Below the pieces are notes generated by a model. That model had not been told where the DNA came from. It ran no database searches and was given only the letters and a program-made list of their open reading frames with translations. Below, piece after piece: positions 34,505 to 46,205 of a DNA stretch of 64,000 nt. Source of the DNA: Siphonodentalium dalli (Eukaryota; Mollusca; Scaphopoda; Gadilida; Siphonodentaliidae); the NCBI GenBank assembly GCA_032622095.1, contig CP136062.1, positions 197,787,887 to 197,851,886 on the forward strand. Direction: 5' to 3'. The position numbers and the translations under genes were made by a program. Positions within the stretch are counted from its first letter, which is position 1. Each line of letters opens with the position of its first letter.

Positions 34505-34830
34505 GTATTCACCCTATGTTATCTAGTATCTAGTATTCACCCCTGTGTTAGCTGGTATTCAGTATTCACCCTTCTGATAACTGATATTAAGTATTGACCC
34601 CTCTGTTAACTGATGTTAAGTATTGACCCCTCTGTTAACTGATTTTAAGTATTTACCACCTCTGTTAACTGATGTTAATTATTCACCCCCTCTGTTAAGT
34701 GATATTAAATATTCACCACCCTATGTTAACTGATGTTAAGTATTCACCCCCAGAGGGGTCAATACTTAATATCAGTTATCAGAAGGGTGAATATTAAATA
34801 TTCACCCCCTCTGTTAACTGGTATTCAGTA
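34505..34830. repeat. Minisatellite, second block of the left arm
   Basis: Units such as CCCCTCTGTTAACTGATGTT with AAGTATT. One stretch at 34755-34790 is inverted relative to its neighbours. Reverse copy at 58120-58385. Confidence 0.8.
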
Positions 34831-34839
34831 TTTATGGAG

Positions 34840-37561
34840 CAACACCCTCCATGACAGTAGAATTCCTACATTTGATAAATAGGTGGACACGTACTTTGCA
34901 AAAAACTGATTTTCCAGAATCCTCGTTAACGTTTTTATTTCTCAGATGCGAAACGAGTTTATAATCCAGTGACGGTTTGAAACATGAACTTGTGCTCCTT
35001 TTTGTTTCATACGGACATTATGTGGTAGAGACAGATTTATTTACGCCATAGAGTTACATGGTCTATTTCCAGCTGATTGTTCCATATTTGAATGGACACG
35101 CCTGCATAGCAACATGTGTGTTCATTGGGTTGTCTTTATTGTGATATATGGCTGTATGATGTTATATTATGCAATTAAACATTGCTGACCTAACGGACCG
35201 AAACAGAAATGATATTTCAACCTGTCAAATGTACTAACATAATTGTTTTTAAGTTTGTTTTCTACATTGTTCTAATTGTTCAGATTTTATGTACAATCAA
35301 TATAAGGATATTGAAATTCAACAGTGTTCGCCGGATAGATCCAGAAGACTTATGTGTTGAAAATGTCTTGCATTTTGTGTCTCGAATTATTGGAAACGCG
35401 TGTCTGGCCCTTATACATGCGATTTTAAATATGAAGATACAAAGTATCAAAATTTATCGATAGAGAGTTCTATAAATATGTTATACGAAGTTTAGTTGCC
35501 GTAGAAATACTTATTCAAGTCATAGAAATTTTTCTTCGGCAAGAATAAAAAATTCGTTCCTTGTAGGTCTATTCGTTGTTCGTTGCAAAAGAAATCTGCA
35601 AGATCGCCATGACGATATATATGGTTATAATACACCAAATACAAATTAGTAGAGTGACTTCTCATGGGACCCCAAGCTAGGATCAGCATAAAAACAATCC
35701 TGGCAGCTGAATTGTCAATGACAGATGGATGAAAAGTGCACGAAAAAATTCACAAACGTGTTTCCCGACGAGAAACATCAAATATAGCCACATAGTGAAC
35801 GGTTACGGCTGTCAAATTGCTGAATAATTTATGGGAGGGGTTGGTGTTTTTTTTCGATGTCATTTTTTCTCCATTTTAAGGGTAGTGTGACGCAGTACGT
35901 TGACAAGTACTTTTGGACACATTTTCGTGTGTTTAAAATGACGTTCTTCAATTTTTGATACTCATGCAGAGTCAAATCTGTCCTGCGAATACAGGCCAGC
36001 GGGATTTGTTAACACTGAGGCCTATGCAAATCATTTGGTGTTTGTAACCATATGATGCAACGATATTTGATCCCAACTATAGACTATATGTGTAGCATCA
36101 TGCTTATGTAGGATGTAACCTGATTCCCTGCATGTCACATCGAATCCATATTTGCTGATGTACCCTTGAAGCAGACACAATGGCACCAAGGTTGTCTTTT
36201 GAACGTGTCTTTTTGCGACGATTGGAGTATAGTTTCACTTGCACTTGAAAGATATGATAACATACAGTCTAATTTGTCAGCCAAGGAACATTAAGCGCAA
36301 ATACAACTTGAGTGCGCGGGCGGCTATTTACGGCCTTGCCAGTCTACACGGTACACATGTGCTAGATCATGACATGAATCTCGACTCTGGCAAACGCCCG
36401 TAGAGATCATATTCCACCAGTACATAAAATCTTTGAACTTTTTGAAGTTTTGACAGGGAACCTTATAAAGTTGAGAAAAAAATAATGCAGAAAAGCATAC
36501 AATTTAAAGTTCACCTTCAGCGAAGTACATTATTAAGGAACATGCAGATAATAACTAAGAAATATATTCCCCGCGTTATTTTATCAACTTCATATCATAA
36601 GGTTCCCTGTCAAAACTTAAAAATTTCCAAGGTTTTGTACTGGTGTGATGTGATCTCTACGGACGTTAGCCTATCTCAGTGTAGTTTCGTGGCATGATCT
36701 ACAACTGTGCGTGTTATAGTACCCGCGTAAGAAGCCATGTATAAATCGTACGTACCGTTGTATAGGCTTACTCGACAGTACTCGTCCAAGTATAGCTTAC
36801 TAGTGTTATATACATGTAGTACTGAGTTAGACTTGGGCTGGAGGTCGGGGAATGGCAGACTATACACGAGCGTGAGTGTTTAGCGAGCAGCGGATCACTG
36901 GATTATATTGAGGTGTTTTCGGCATTGATGTCTCGCACCGAGCATGTATATTTATTTCTGCGATCCACAAGTCGGATTACGCACATGCATGTATCGAGCC
37001 AAATTTGATATGTTTTGGCTTTCGAAAGTTGGCGATGATGTAGGGTGACCACAAGCGGCTTTATCTCCGTCCGATGAGTACCCCATACTAACCGGTATAA
37101 TATAATGAGTTCCCAAATTATGGACTTGTTCCGGTACGTGAAACTGGTAAGTTAGTATTCAGGCACCATGCCAACTGGGAGAATGTAGCATTCCAACATC
37201 ATAGCCGAAAATGTGAAGCAAATTGACCGTACCACTCCAAAGAAAACATCGTCCGAACTACGCTCAAATGTAAATATTTACGTCTAGATTCGGGACGTAA
37301 CTATCGGCGATAAACTTACGAAAATGATTTCGCCATCGAAAGTCTCTGGATTTCATTAATATATAAGTATGATGGCGTGTGTTGTCAAATTAATATTTGT
37401 AAAATATAACCTCTTTGAGGAAGATTATTCACCATTTCTATGTGGTCACCCTACTGGAGTGTTTCATATCACTTTAATAATAAAGGCGCAAACAATTCGA
37501 AAGGCTCCGGTGCTAAAATGATACAGATTCAGACACAAATAGGCGATTGGGTGAGGATGTT
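34840..37561. other. Left-arm body, non-coding
   Basis: Matches 55700-58110 in reverse. It includes an internal inverted pair (36395-36465 with 36598-36670, AAGGTTCCCTGTCAAAACTT). A weak frame at 35209-35463 and its diverged partner in the other arm (57166-57468, minus) share FNSVRRIDP and ENVLHF but do not agree in frame elsewhere. No conserved protein is claimed. Confidence 0.45.
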
Positions 37562-39112
37562 GGAGTTTGATAAGTTTATTATGCCTTAGCTGCAAATCAA
37601 TACAGAACATAAGTGCATTAGTACATGAACAAAACATATTTACATATATATAATACAAATAGATATATACAAGAAGTGACCCCCGATTTGCCTATATTAT
37701 ATTATTTGTTTGTTTGTTTGTTTGTCTTTTTGGCCACGCTCATTCGCCTTTTGTGGTGTCAAATAAAATGCCGTCCGATTTAGTCAATTTTGTCAAGCTG
37801 GGTTTTCCCCTTTGCATGAAGCTGTATCCTGTATATTTAGCATCGATTGTGTGTATTACATGGGGTAATTTCTTAGCGATAACTTTAGAAAAACACATAC
37901 TTTCTTAAGGAGGCTCATATTTTCCACTGTTACTAGCCCACAAAATTTTGTCAGGTTAGGCGACTCCCAGTAGTACGTAGGTATATATTTAGCCCTCAGA
38001 GTTTGAAATTCTTTACAAATTAACACATGGTGGTATTCATCTCCTAATCCTTCCCTACATGCCCTGCATATTCTTTTCTCTTTAACCTGGTCATGCCATC
38101 GTCCTGACTCTATAGATAGTCTGTGGTTAGCTGTTCTAATCTTAACAAGATACTCAGATAATGTTCGCGGTAACTCAGTGAGGTATTTGCTAAAATTCAA
38201 TTTTGGTTTAATTTGTCGATATAGTAAACCCCGAGATGAATTCCCTATTTCAATTCGCCAACTGTCTTCAAACTGTTCAATCAAAACTGTTTTAACTTTC
38301 CTTATTTCCGATTTCGACAAGGGTGTTTGTGCGGTGAATGTTTCACTTAAACCACTTTCATTCATTATACATCTAATATTTTCTATCCATCTTATCTTTC
38401 CCGCGAATGAATCTGTGTCACTGCATGCGAACACAAGTTTATATATGTCTTTCGCTAATATAGACCCCTCTTGTGAAACTAACTTAGACCAATAAGAAAT
38501 ATTTCTGCATTTAATACCAATATTCATCGGGTATCTCCCCAACTCACCATAAACCATATAACTTGGCGTGCTTGATTTCATTCCCAGTAATATTTTACAG
38601 AATTTCAAGTGAACATATTCTATGTCTTTGATTAGTTCGAATCCCCACACTTCGCTCCCATATAACAAAATTGGAGCGATTTTATGTTCGAAGAGTATCA
38701 GCATGATATCAATTGGGAGGTCTAATTTTCTGGTCTTATCAAAAAGGCCGTACATGGCTTTTATCGCAACCTCTTTATTTCTTTTTATGGCTCTACAGAA
38801 CCGACCATTAAAAAAGAACTTCACTCCTAGATAATTAAATTCCTTGACGGTTTCAAGGACATTTTCATTGAAGGAGAATTTTGGTGGATTTTTTGGGAAT
38901 TGTTTGCAGAATATAGTAACTTTAGATTTATTAATATTGACATGTAATTTCCATGCTTCTGAATAATCTTCAAATGCCCGGAGTGCGCGTGTCATATCTC
39001 CTTCATTTTCTGTGAGTATTACAGTATCATCGGCGTATAACAAGCATAATAATTTTACATAGCACCCTATGTTTTTTAACATAATTTCATCCAAATATTT
39101 AAGGCTATTTAT
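37562..39112 (-). mobile_element. 5'-truncated non-LTR retrotransposon insertion
   Basis: The insertion is absent from the right arm, where GAGGATGTT-ACATGTATGC is continuous at ~55690-55707. A TGTT duplication (37558-37561 and 39113-39116) fits target-primed insertion. On the minus strand the element holds the 3' part of a reverse transcriptase frame and a 3'-untranslated region. AATAAA lies near its extreme 3' end (around 37576-37582), and a (CAAA)n tract is at ~37708-37727. Confidence 0.85.
37856..39112 (-). pseudogene. LINE reverse transcriptase, C-terminal part (5' truncated)
   Basis: About 412 codons remain open to a natural stop. The start is the truncation point, not a real initiator. 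Near residue 20 is LLYADDTVIL, the catalytic YxDD palm motif of reverse transcriptases, followed by the LHVNINKSKV helix and FNYLGVKF, as in LINE RTs. The middle section (LLYGSEVWGFE, LKFCKILLGMKSSTP, VYGELGRYP) is the typical post-RT region. The end carries a cysteine-histidine knuckle (CRACREGLGDEYHHVLIC). The fingers and most of the palm, and any endonuclease or ORF1, are missing, so it is inactive, though the remainder lacks stops. Recent insertion is inferred from the intact frame and the empty site in the other arm. Confidence 0.9.
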
Positions 39113-39518
39113 TGTTACATGTGTGCATAAGTGGTTCGCACGTGTCCTTTAATCCCATTGACAACTTGTATCGTAATACGTATTGGCAATAACTATGTTT
39201 AAGCGATATAGAATGAATAAAAACACCCAGCATCGAAGGGAACAACTAATATACAATATATACAAGTCTAGGCAAAAAGTTATGAACGAATCTTCGCTCG
39301 TAGCTTTGCAGTCTTATATATAAATGAGGCTAAAAATGCAAGAACTAGTTGTATGCCGCTTTTGTGCTCCGCTACCCTGTCCCGAGTCGTATACAACTGT
39401 AAAAAGACACATATACCCGGCAGTCGTATAACTCGTAAGTTCATAGTATTAATTTGGTTGTACAATTGGGAATAGCGGCTAATTTCGTACAAGTACAACT
39501 GCCCAGAGCTTTATATCG

Positions 39519-39611
39519 CAGGTCCCCAGAACAAAAATTGACCCCACCCCAATAGTACTTATTCCTATTAAGTACTATTGGGGTGGTGTCAAATTTTTTT
39601 CTGGGGACCTG
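39519..39611. repeat. 93-bp foldback, left-arm copy
   Basis: CAGGTCCCCAGAACAAAAAT..CACCCCAATAGTACTTA pairs with TAAGTACTATTGGGGTG..CTGGGGACCTG. Its partner in the right arm is 55201-55293. Confidence 0.75.
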
Positions 39612-40465
39612 CTCTTTATATCACATGGTCCTGGTCGGCTATGGATTTGGCTATGGACCTATCAGTTAAAAACTCTTCTCAGTCTCAATGTTTTAATTGC
39701 TCAGCAAGTACGACGTCGTGACCATTCTCAGATACAGTAAATTATTGATGGGTGGGTTTCTTTCTAAATGAGAACACTTATGAAATATCCTGAATCAAGA
39801 AAAACTAAGTGTCCTATCATGACCTTCGGATATGATACATGTATTACGGCTATATAAACTGCTCTTTTTGAAAAAAGTTCTAGTTTACAGAAGTTCTTCA
39901 AAAGTTGGCACCTGAAAATAGCAAAATTTTAAATATTGCTCATGCCATAATAGTATTGCACACGGGGTTATAATTATCAACGATTTGATGGTTCCTAAAT
40001 ATTGAATCACAATAATTGCCTGTACCAAATTTCAAAATACTTACAAACAGATTTTTAGAAAATTATCTTCATTGATAATAACAGTTATTATGAAAACACC
40101 AATATACAATACATTATTAAGCTTGCACATATCTTGTTCTTATTTATCCCTAATTGGGTACAATAACTGCGAGAATAAAGAGATTTTGATTGTAAAAGCA
40201 TAAACTTCAAACTTCGGTCGCTATTGAATACCGACGGTCAGCTGATTCAAATGGTCGCCGGACGTTTTCGTTGTGCTGCCAAAACTGGGCCCTGTACATA
40301 AACTGCACTTGTATACAACTTCTGAATGCGCGGGATGGCTACTTACGGGCGTGTGAGTCTAGCGTCTAGGGCCCTGTTTAAGGGTTAAAATTCCGTTCAA
40401 ATTACACGTTCGATCTATATTAAACTACCAAGATGTAGACACCCACGGTCACGTTATATATGATA

Positions 40466-41150
40466 CTAGCAGGTTAGCCCGCCACTGGCGTGGTTCGTCT
40501 CATGGCTTTGCAATTGCAACAGCTTCCGAGACACGTATGCTCTGTTCGAAAAAGCAATTGCAACAGCTTCCGAGACACGTATGCTGCACCTAGGTGTAAA
40601 ATTTCGTCGAAATCCGCCAGTTTTACCAGATTTGACCTTGAATTTATCATTTTCAAGGTCAAGGTCAGATCGGGGTCACAATTTAACCCGTCCATGACAC
40701 TTTCTGCACACAAGTAGCCCTAGGTAGCAAGTTTGAGCTCAATCGGTTCGAGTCTATAAAGGACACAGACATATATATCATGTGTGGGTATATACCCGTT
40801 TCAAGGTGAAGATTACATCAGGCGGAAAAAGTGACCCGATGAAAATCTCCCCCGTTCCTAGGAAGCCCTTAGTACGTAAGAATCACACAACACGCTCATG
40901 TCTGGATACAGTCATGCTCACGCCCGGACCCAGACGTAACAATTACATTACACGCATACGCTCTTTATCAACGACACTGTGGATACGAACGCTCTTTAAC
41001 TATCAACGCGATTAAACCCACAGTGCCGTTTTGTGTGACTGGGAGTGAAGAACGGGTGCTCGGAGCTTCTCCAAAATGCCGCGACGACCATTCCCGCGAG
41101 TTTTTACCATTAGATGGGAAGTTTGGTCTCGATCGGTGCAGCCGTTTTCG

Positions 41151-41157
<7 letters not shown>
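40466..41157 (-). mobile_element. Helitron-like element, family H3, left-arm copy
   Basis: On the minus strand it ends CTAG at 40469-40466 followed by T, preceded by the hairpin CGCCAGTGGCG and GGCTAACCTG. The 5' part (AGAATCGAAAACGGCTGCAC) merges with (TA)n, so the 5' end is not resolved. It contains one GACCTTGACCTTGAAAATG module as in H1. The same insertion with the same flank (GTGACCGTGGGTGTCTACA) is in the right arm, so it predates the duplication. Confidence 0.65.

Positions 41158-41204
<47 letters not shown>
41158..41204. repeat. (TA)n microsatellite at the inner end of the left arm
   Basis: Pure TA tract between the H3 copy and the next Helitron. Arm homology ends here. Confidence 0.95.
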
Positions 41205-41205
<1 letters not shown>

Positions 41206-41644
41206 TAGCCGATGAGCCCGACGTTGTCCGGGCTATTCTAAAACCAAATTTCAAGTCGTTAGCTCTACCCAGCCCGACGTTGTCCGGGCTATTAAAAAAA
41301 CAAATTTCAAGTCGATAGCTCTACCCGTTTCCGAGATCTGGTCTGTGCATGCGCGAAGCGGGCGTCGCACGGGCTCGGCGACCCGATAAAATTCGTACTC
41401 GGGGCAAGATACATTCACATACCAAATTTCAAGTCGATAGCTCCACCCGTTTCCGAGATCTCGTCTGCGCATGCGCTGCACGGGCGTCGCACGGGCTCGC
41501 CAATACGACAACGACCACCGCCTGGTCAAACTACACACACATACCAAGTTTCGTCCCGATCGGTCGAGAATCGTAGATTTGTATTAATGACAGACAAACA
41601 GACAGACAAACAGACAGACAGAGGTCTTCAAAATATATATGAGA
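41205..41644 (-). mobile_element. Non-autonomous Helitron H2 (array D, copy 1)
   Basis: On the minus strand it starts TCTCATATATATTTTGAAG at 41644 and ends CTAG at 41208-41205. The terminal hairpin segment is duplicated (41215-41235 and 41272-41293). Confidence 0.85.
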
Positions 41645-41655
41645 TATATATAATA

Positions 41656-42201
41656 CTAGCCGATGAGCCCGACGTTGTCCGGGCTATTCAAATTTCAAGT
41701 CAATAGCTCCACCCATTTGCGAGATCTGGTCTGCGCATGCGATAGCTCTACCCGTTTCCCAGATCTGGTCTGCGCATGCGCGAAGCTGGTGTCGCACGGG
41801 CTCGGTGACCCGATAAAATTCGTATCCGGGGCAAGATACATTCACATAGCAAATTTCAAGTCGATAGCTCCACCCGTTTCCGAGATCTGGTCTGCGCATG
41901 CGCGAAGCTGGCGTCGCACGGGCTCGGCGATGCGATAGAATTCGTATCCGGGGCAAGATACATTCACATAGCAAATTTCAAGTCGATAGCTCCACCCGTT
42001 TCCGAGATCTCGTCTGCGCATGCGCGAAGCGGGCGCCGCACGGGCTCGCCAATACGACAACGTTCACCGCCCGGTCAAACTACACACACGTACCAAGTTT
42101 CGTCCCGATCGGTCGAGAATCGTAGATTTGTATAAATGACAGACAAACAAACAAACAAACAAACATACATACAGACAGAGGTCTTCAAAATATATATGAG
42201 A
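41656..42201 (-). mobile_element. Non-autonomous Helitron H2 (array D, copy 2)
   Basis: CTAG 3' end at 41659-41656 and 5' TC at 42201. It has ~2.5 units plus a scrambled partial unit at 41690-41745. An 11-bp AT spacer separates it from copy 1. Confidence 0.85.
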
Positions 42202-42651
42202 CTAGCCGATGAGCCCGACGTTGTCCGGGCTATTCAAAAACAAAATTTCAAGTAGATAGCTCTACCCGTTTCCGAGATCTGGTCTGCGCATGCGCGAAGC
42301 TGGCGTCGCACGGACTCGGCGACCCGATAAAATTCGTATCGGGGGCAAGATACATTCACATAGCAAATTTCAAGTCGATAGCTCCACCCGTTTCCGAGAT
42401 CTCGTCTGCGCATGCGCGAAGCTGGTGTCGCACGGGCTCGGCGACCCGATAAAATTCGTATCGGGGGCAAGATACATTCACATAGCAAATTTCAAGTCGA
42501 TAGCTCCACCCGTTTCCGAGATCTCGTCTGCGCATGCGCGAAGCGGGCGCCGCACGGGCTCGCCAATACGACAACGTTCACCGCCTGGTCAAACTACACA
42601 CACGTACCAAGTTTCGTCCCGATCGGTCGAGAATCGTAGATTTGTATTAAT

Positions 42652-42687
<36 letters not shown>

Positions 42688-42727
42688 AACAAACATACAG
42701 ACAGAGGTCTTCAAAATATATATGAGA
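42202..42727 (-). mobile_element. Non-autonomous Helitron H2 (array D, copy 3)
   Basis: Its CTAG (42205-42202) directly abuts the 5' TC of copy 2. The 5' end TCTCATATATATTTTGAAG is at 42727 and preceded by A. (CTGT)/(TTGT) run next to the 5' end. Confidence 0.85.
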
Positions 42728-43055
42728 TATATACACATACACACATATATATATATTTATATACGAAGTCTCAAAATATATAGTAGATGTAGTGGTACAC
42801 CTATAATCTCTATATCTCTTATGTACTTTCGGGATTGTGCTCATTTTGTTCCAGGAACCTGTGACCAAAAGCGATTTTGTCTCCGTCCGATGAGTACGCC
42901 ATAATAACTTATATAGTTATAATGGAATGAGTTCCCACATTATTTTCAGCGTGTATAAATGAGATCTGGAGAGGGTGTTATGCATAAGTGGCTGGCACGC
43001 ATCATCCAATCCCAATACCAACTTGTATCATAATACGCATTGGTAGTCAATATGT

Positions 43056-43430
43056 TTAACCCTTTACCCAACAAACCGGCCAAAAACGGCCAAATAAAGC
43101 TGCAACAGCCTAAATTATCTTGGGTCTGTCTCAATAAAACCATACAAATATGGATATCATTGGAACCGGCTCATTAACCACATTGTGATGGTTACAGTTA
43201 TGCCCTGTGCCAATGCATTCTCTTATATATGCGAGTCGACCATAGGTCGCCTCGCATATATAAGAGAATGCATTGGCCTAAAAAAAAAATTCTTACATTC
43301 TTTAACAATTTTATAATTTTTAATGTGTTAAGCCAATGCATTCTCTTAAATATGCGAGGCGACCTATGGTCGACTCGCATATATAAGAGAATGCATTGGC
43401 ACAGGACCGTTCTGTTGGCTAAAGGGTTAA
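43056..43430 (-). mobile_element. piggyBac-type MITE (PB4) at a provable TTAA site
   Basis: TTAA (43056-43059 and 43427-43430) flanks the 367-bp element, reversed relative to 5310-5709, with one substitution in the right TIR (TGTTGGCTAAAGGG). The uninterrupted related sequence at ~39200 reads ATGT-TTAA-GCGATATAG, so a single TTAA was duplicated on insertion. Confidence 0.9.
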
Positions 43431-43565
43431 ACGATATAATGAATAAAACATCCAGTATCGAAGTAAACATCTGATATACAAGTGTAGGCAAAACAGTATC
43501 CGAACGAATCTTCGCTCGTCGCTTTGCAGACGTAATCGAGGCTAAAAAATACAAGGACGCTGTGG

Positions 43566-43872
43566 TTGTATGCCGTTGCAGTATTCAGAATTCCTCGTGT
43601 CCCGAGTTGTACACAACTGCTGTAAAAAAAAGACACCTGTACCCGACATTCGTATACATAACTCGTACGTATGCCGTTGCAGTATTCACAATTCCTCGTG
43701 TCCCGAGTTGTACACAACTGCTGTAAAAAAAGACACCTGTACCCGACAGTCGTATACATAACTCGTGCGTATGCCGTTGCAGTATTCAGAATTCCTCGTG
43801 TCCCGAGTTGTACACAACTGCTGTAAAAAAAAGACACCTGTACCCGACAGTCGTATATAAATAACTCGTACG
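43566..43872. repeat. ~106-bp tandem repeat, three units
   Basis: Each unit holds GCCGTTGCAGTATTCA, CTCGTGTCCCGAGTTGTACA and ACACCTGTACCCGACA. The single-copy form is at 39355-39440 and 55375-55460, so the amplification is private to the third copy. Confidence 0.85.
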
Positions 43873-43990
43873 TTCACAGTATATATACATTTGGATGCGC
43901 ACTTGGGAATGGCGGCACATTTCCTACAAGTACAACTGCCCAGAGCTTTCTACAGTACAAGGTCCTGGTTAATGTCATTCCCAATTCATA

Positions 43991-44269
43991 TGTTAACTTC
44001 AAACTTGTAGCAAGCGCGATAACTCTATGCATATAACCGTACGCATGAAAACTAAATAATAAAGGTCAGTACAACTAAACAAGGTTTATAACATGAGTGA
44101 TATTGATATACCAAGCTATAACTAGTAACCTCAGGGCCGTCGCTATATGGTTTCAATGGTGATGCACGTTTTGGATTTTACAAATCATCACCCCATGCAT
44201 GATTTGCTCAAAAATGGAGGCAAGATGTTACACCTGACAATTGTAACATTCGTCGATATGTTTTAAAGA
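43991..44269. other. Intergenic DNA
   Basis: No gene or repeat was recognised. Confidence 0.35.
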
Positions 44270-46205
44270 TTTTTTTTTTTTTTTAATTTATTCATATTTT
44301 TGGTTACATTATACTCATAGTATTACATATTTTTATGAGTTTTATACATGAATACAAAATACAATACAATACAAAAATGTATAGATATTTAGCTTTATTT
44401 ACTTACTATTATTAATATCAATTTGTTAATATCATTTTTTGTTTTGTTCATATGAATCCTCTTCATCTTGCAATGCCAATTCAGATAATTTTAGCTTGGT
44501 CTCAATATTCTTTGATGTGTATCATCAGCCAATTTAACGTGGTTGGGTGTTGAGTTTCAACTTTCTGAAAGATTTCAGATAGTGAAATTTTCTTCATGGG
44601 ACGGTACATGTATGTGTACAGTCTATGTAGGATTTGCTATGTATATAGCGCAACACTTTATTTTTAAATAGTAAATGGAATTAAATTGTTTGTTAAAAGG
44701 CTAATATATATTGATTTTGGTCTAAGAAAACCACATGGTACTGCAGAGGTTTGGCTTTTTTTATTTTAGTTTTGTTTGTGTTATTATTTATTGAGTATAG
44801 TAATTTTTTTTCTTCTTTTTTGTATTTATCTGTGTTTTATTATACAAGGTTGCTGTTAATGAGCCGAAGGACACTGTCCCATTTTATACCTAAGAGTTTA
44901 GCTGTATGTTTGTTCCATTTACGGCTTGTTTCTCAATTTTGTATTCCTGTGAAATATACTGGTTGGCACCTTTTAATGAGAGCTCGGTCATTTTGAATCG
45001 AGTTATGTAAATATATCTTTTTGTTAGAAGAATTATATTATTTATTGCAAGAGAATGCTACTCTTTAGTACAGCCAAATATTATTTCTTCTTTTTTCAAG
45101 GGTTGGTCTAGCTCACATTTTTTAACAGTAATTTCGAGAAATGGTGCCATATTGGTTTTACTTTGTTGCATTCTACTAACAGTTATTGAATATTTTCTTG
45201 TTCTTCCCCACAAAAAGTACAAGCATTGCTTGTTACTATTTTACATTTTCTATAAAGACATTGGTAACTAACATATGGTTTATTTGGTACTGGAATGCTT
45301 GTAATTTAGTATTTGATGTTGTTTTAAATGTCCTTTTATATATTTGTTTCCAGTCGCTTTTTGAAAAGGTTTGGTCTAATTTATAGTTCCATCCAATTTG
45401 TGCACTGGGTTTATTTGGGAACAAAAGTTTCACAAATTCCCAATATAGAAAATGATTGAGGTTTTCCTTGTGTGCAATGGTCTGTAGGATCTTATTGACT
45501 TTTGGTTCATCAAGTTTGTGTTTTATATGTTTAAAGTCTTGTCGCCAGGCTGAGGGGATGGATAGCACCACGCCCTGTAAGGTTAAGTAATAAATTTTTA
45601 AGCCATGTATTTGAAAGAATTCCTCATTATTCATAAATGTGCCATCATCTTTTAGAATATCATTTATATATAATATATGTCTATCAGTCCATGATTGAAA
45701 GTAAATCGGTTTATACTGCCTTTTTATAAGGCTATTGTGAAATATTGGTTGGCTCATGTACTCGTCAGTGGTTTCTGGTTCTTTTTGTAATAAGGCATAG
45801 GCAAATATGACATCTTTCCAAAAAGGGTTGAAATGTTTTGCTAAAGTGATAAGACTGGCTTTATTTAAATTCAGTATTGTTGTGCCACCATATTTATTAA
45901 TTTTTTCCAGAAGGATCATTTTCCATTCTGAATAGTTAAGAGGGTCCATTATTTTTTTTAGCCATGTCACCTTAAGTGATTTCAAAAAGCATTTTACTTC
46001 TGGTAGCTTCAGTCCTCCATTATATTTTGAATGAGAGTCTCTCTTTTTAACCTATCCCTTTTACTATTCCAAAAAAAATTATAAAATATGTTTTGAATTT
46101 CTTTAATTAGAGAACTGGGTGTGTTATGTAGTACAGTCATGATTGGTATGAGGATAGGTAGTGCTAACATTTTAATTACTGTTATTTTTAGAGAAAAGTC
46201 CAATA
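44270..46205 (-). mobile_element. 5'-truncated L1/Tx1-like LINE with poly(A) tail
   Basis: T15 at 44270-44284 is a poly(A) tail on the minus strand. Coding remnants run from 46203 down to about 45060, followed by a 3'-untranslated region of ~780 nt. The 5' end is truncated near 46205, inside the thumb/connection region after the RT domain. No certain target duplication was found. Confidence 0.8.
45060..46203 (-). pseudogene. L1/Tx1-like ORF2, C-terminal region, frameshifted
   Basis: 46203-46009 reads SLKITVIKMLALPILIP, IKEIQNIFYNFFWNSKRD, the conserved segment just after the RT domain in L1/Tx1 clade elements. The frame then shifts near 46020-46030; the continuation GLKLPEVKCFLKSLKVTWL begins at ~46020. 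45985-45239 is open (NPFWKDVIFAYALL, WTDRHILYINDIL, IPSAWRQDF). After a further frame break at ~45240, a terminal knuckle CTFCGEEQENI is recognisable at ~45180-45225. Frameshifts and the missing catalytic domain make it inactive. Family assignment is from motif style. Confidence 0.8.

Larger units (their letters stand above)
32342..41157. repeat. Left arm of a giant inverted duplication
   Basis: This arm matches 53388-59593 in reverse complement along its whole length except for insertions: 33104-34490 and 37562-39112 here, and 58428-58893 in the other arm. Anchor pairs include 32530-32700 with 59220-59400, 34830-34900 with 58070-58130, 36110-36220 with 57000-57090, 37400-37560 with 55730-55850, 39117-39510 with 55300-55690 and 40466-41157 with 53388-54073. 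Identity looks about 95-97% in most blocks and lower around 36480-36620. After removing insertions both arms are about 5.8 kb. Confidence 0.9.
42860..43990. repeat. Third, diverged partial copy of the duplication unit
   Basis: 42865-42950 (TCCGTCCGATGAGTAC, ATGAGTTCCCA) matches 37055-37120. 42980-43055 (GCATAAGTGG, CAACTTGTAT) matches 39125-39200. 43431-43540 (GAATAAAACATCCAG, CGAACGAATCTTCGCTCG) matches 39208-39310. 43560-43960 matches 39340-39515. It is clearly more diverged than the two arms are from each other and is interrupted by a MITE. Confidence 0.75.
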
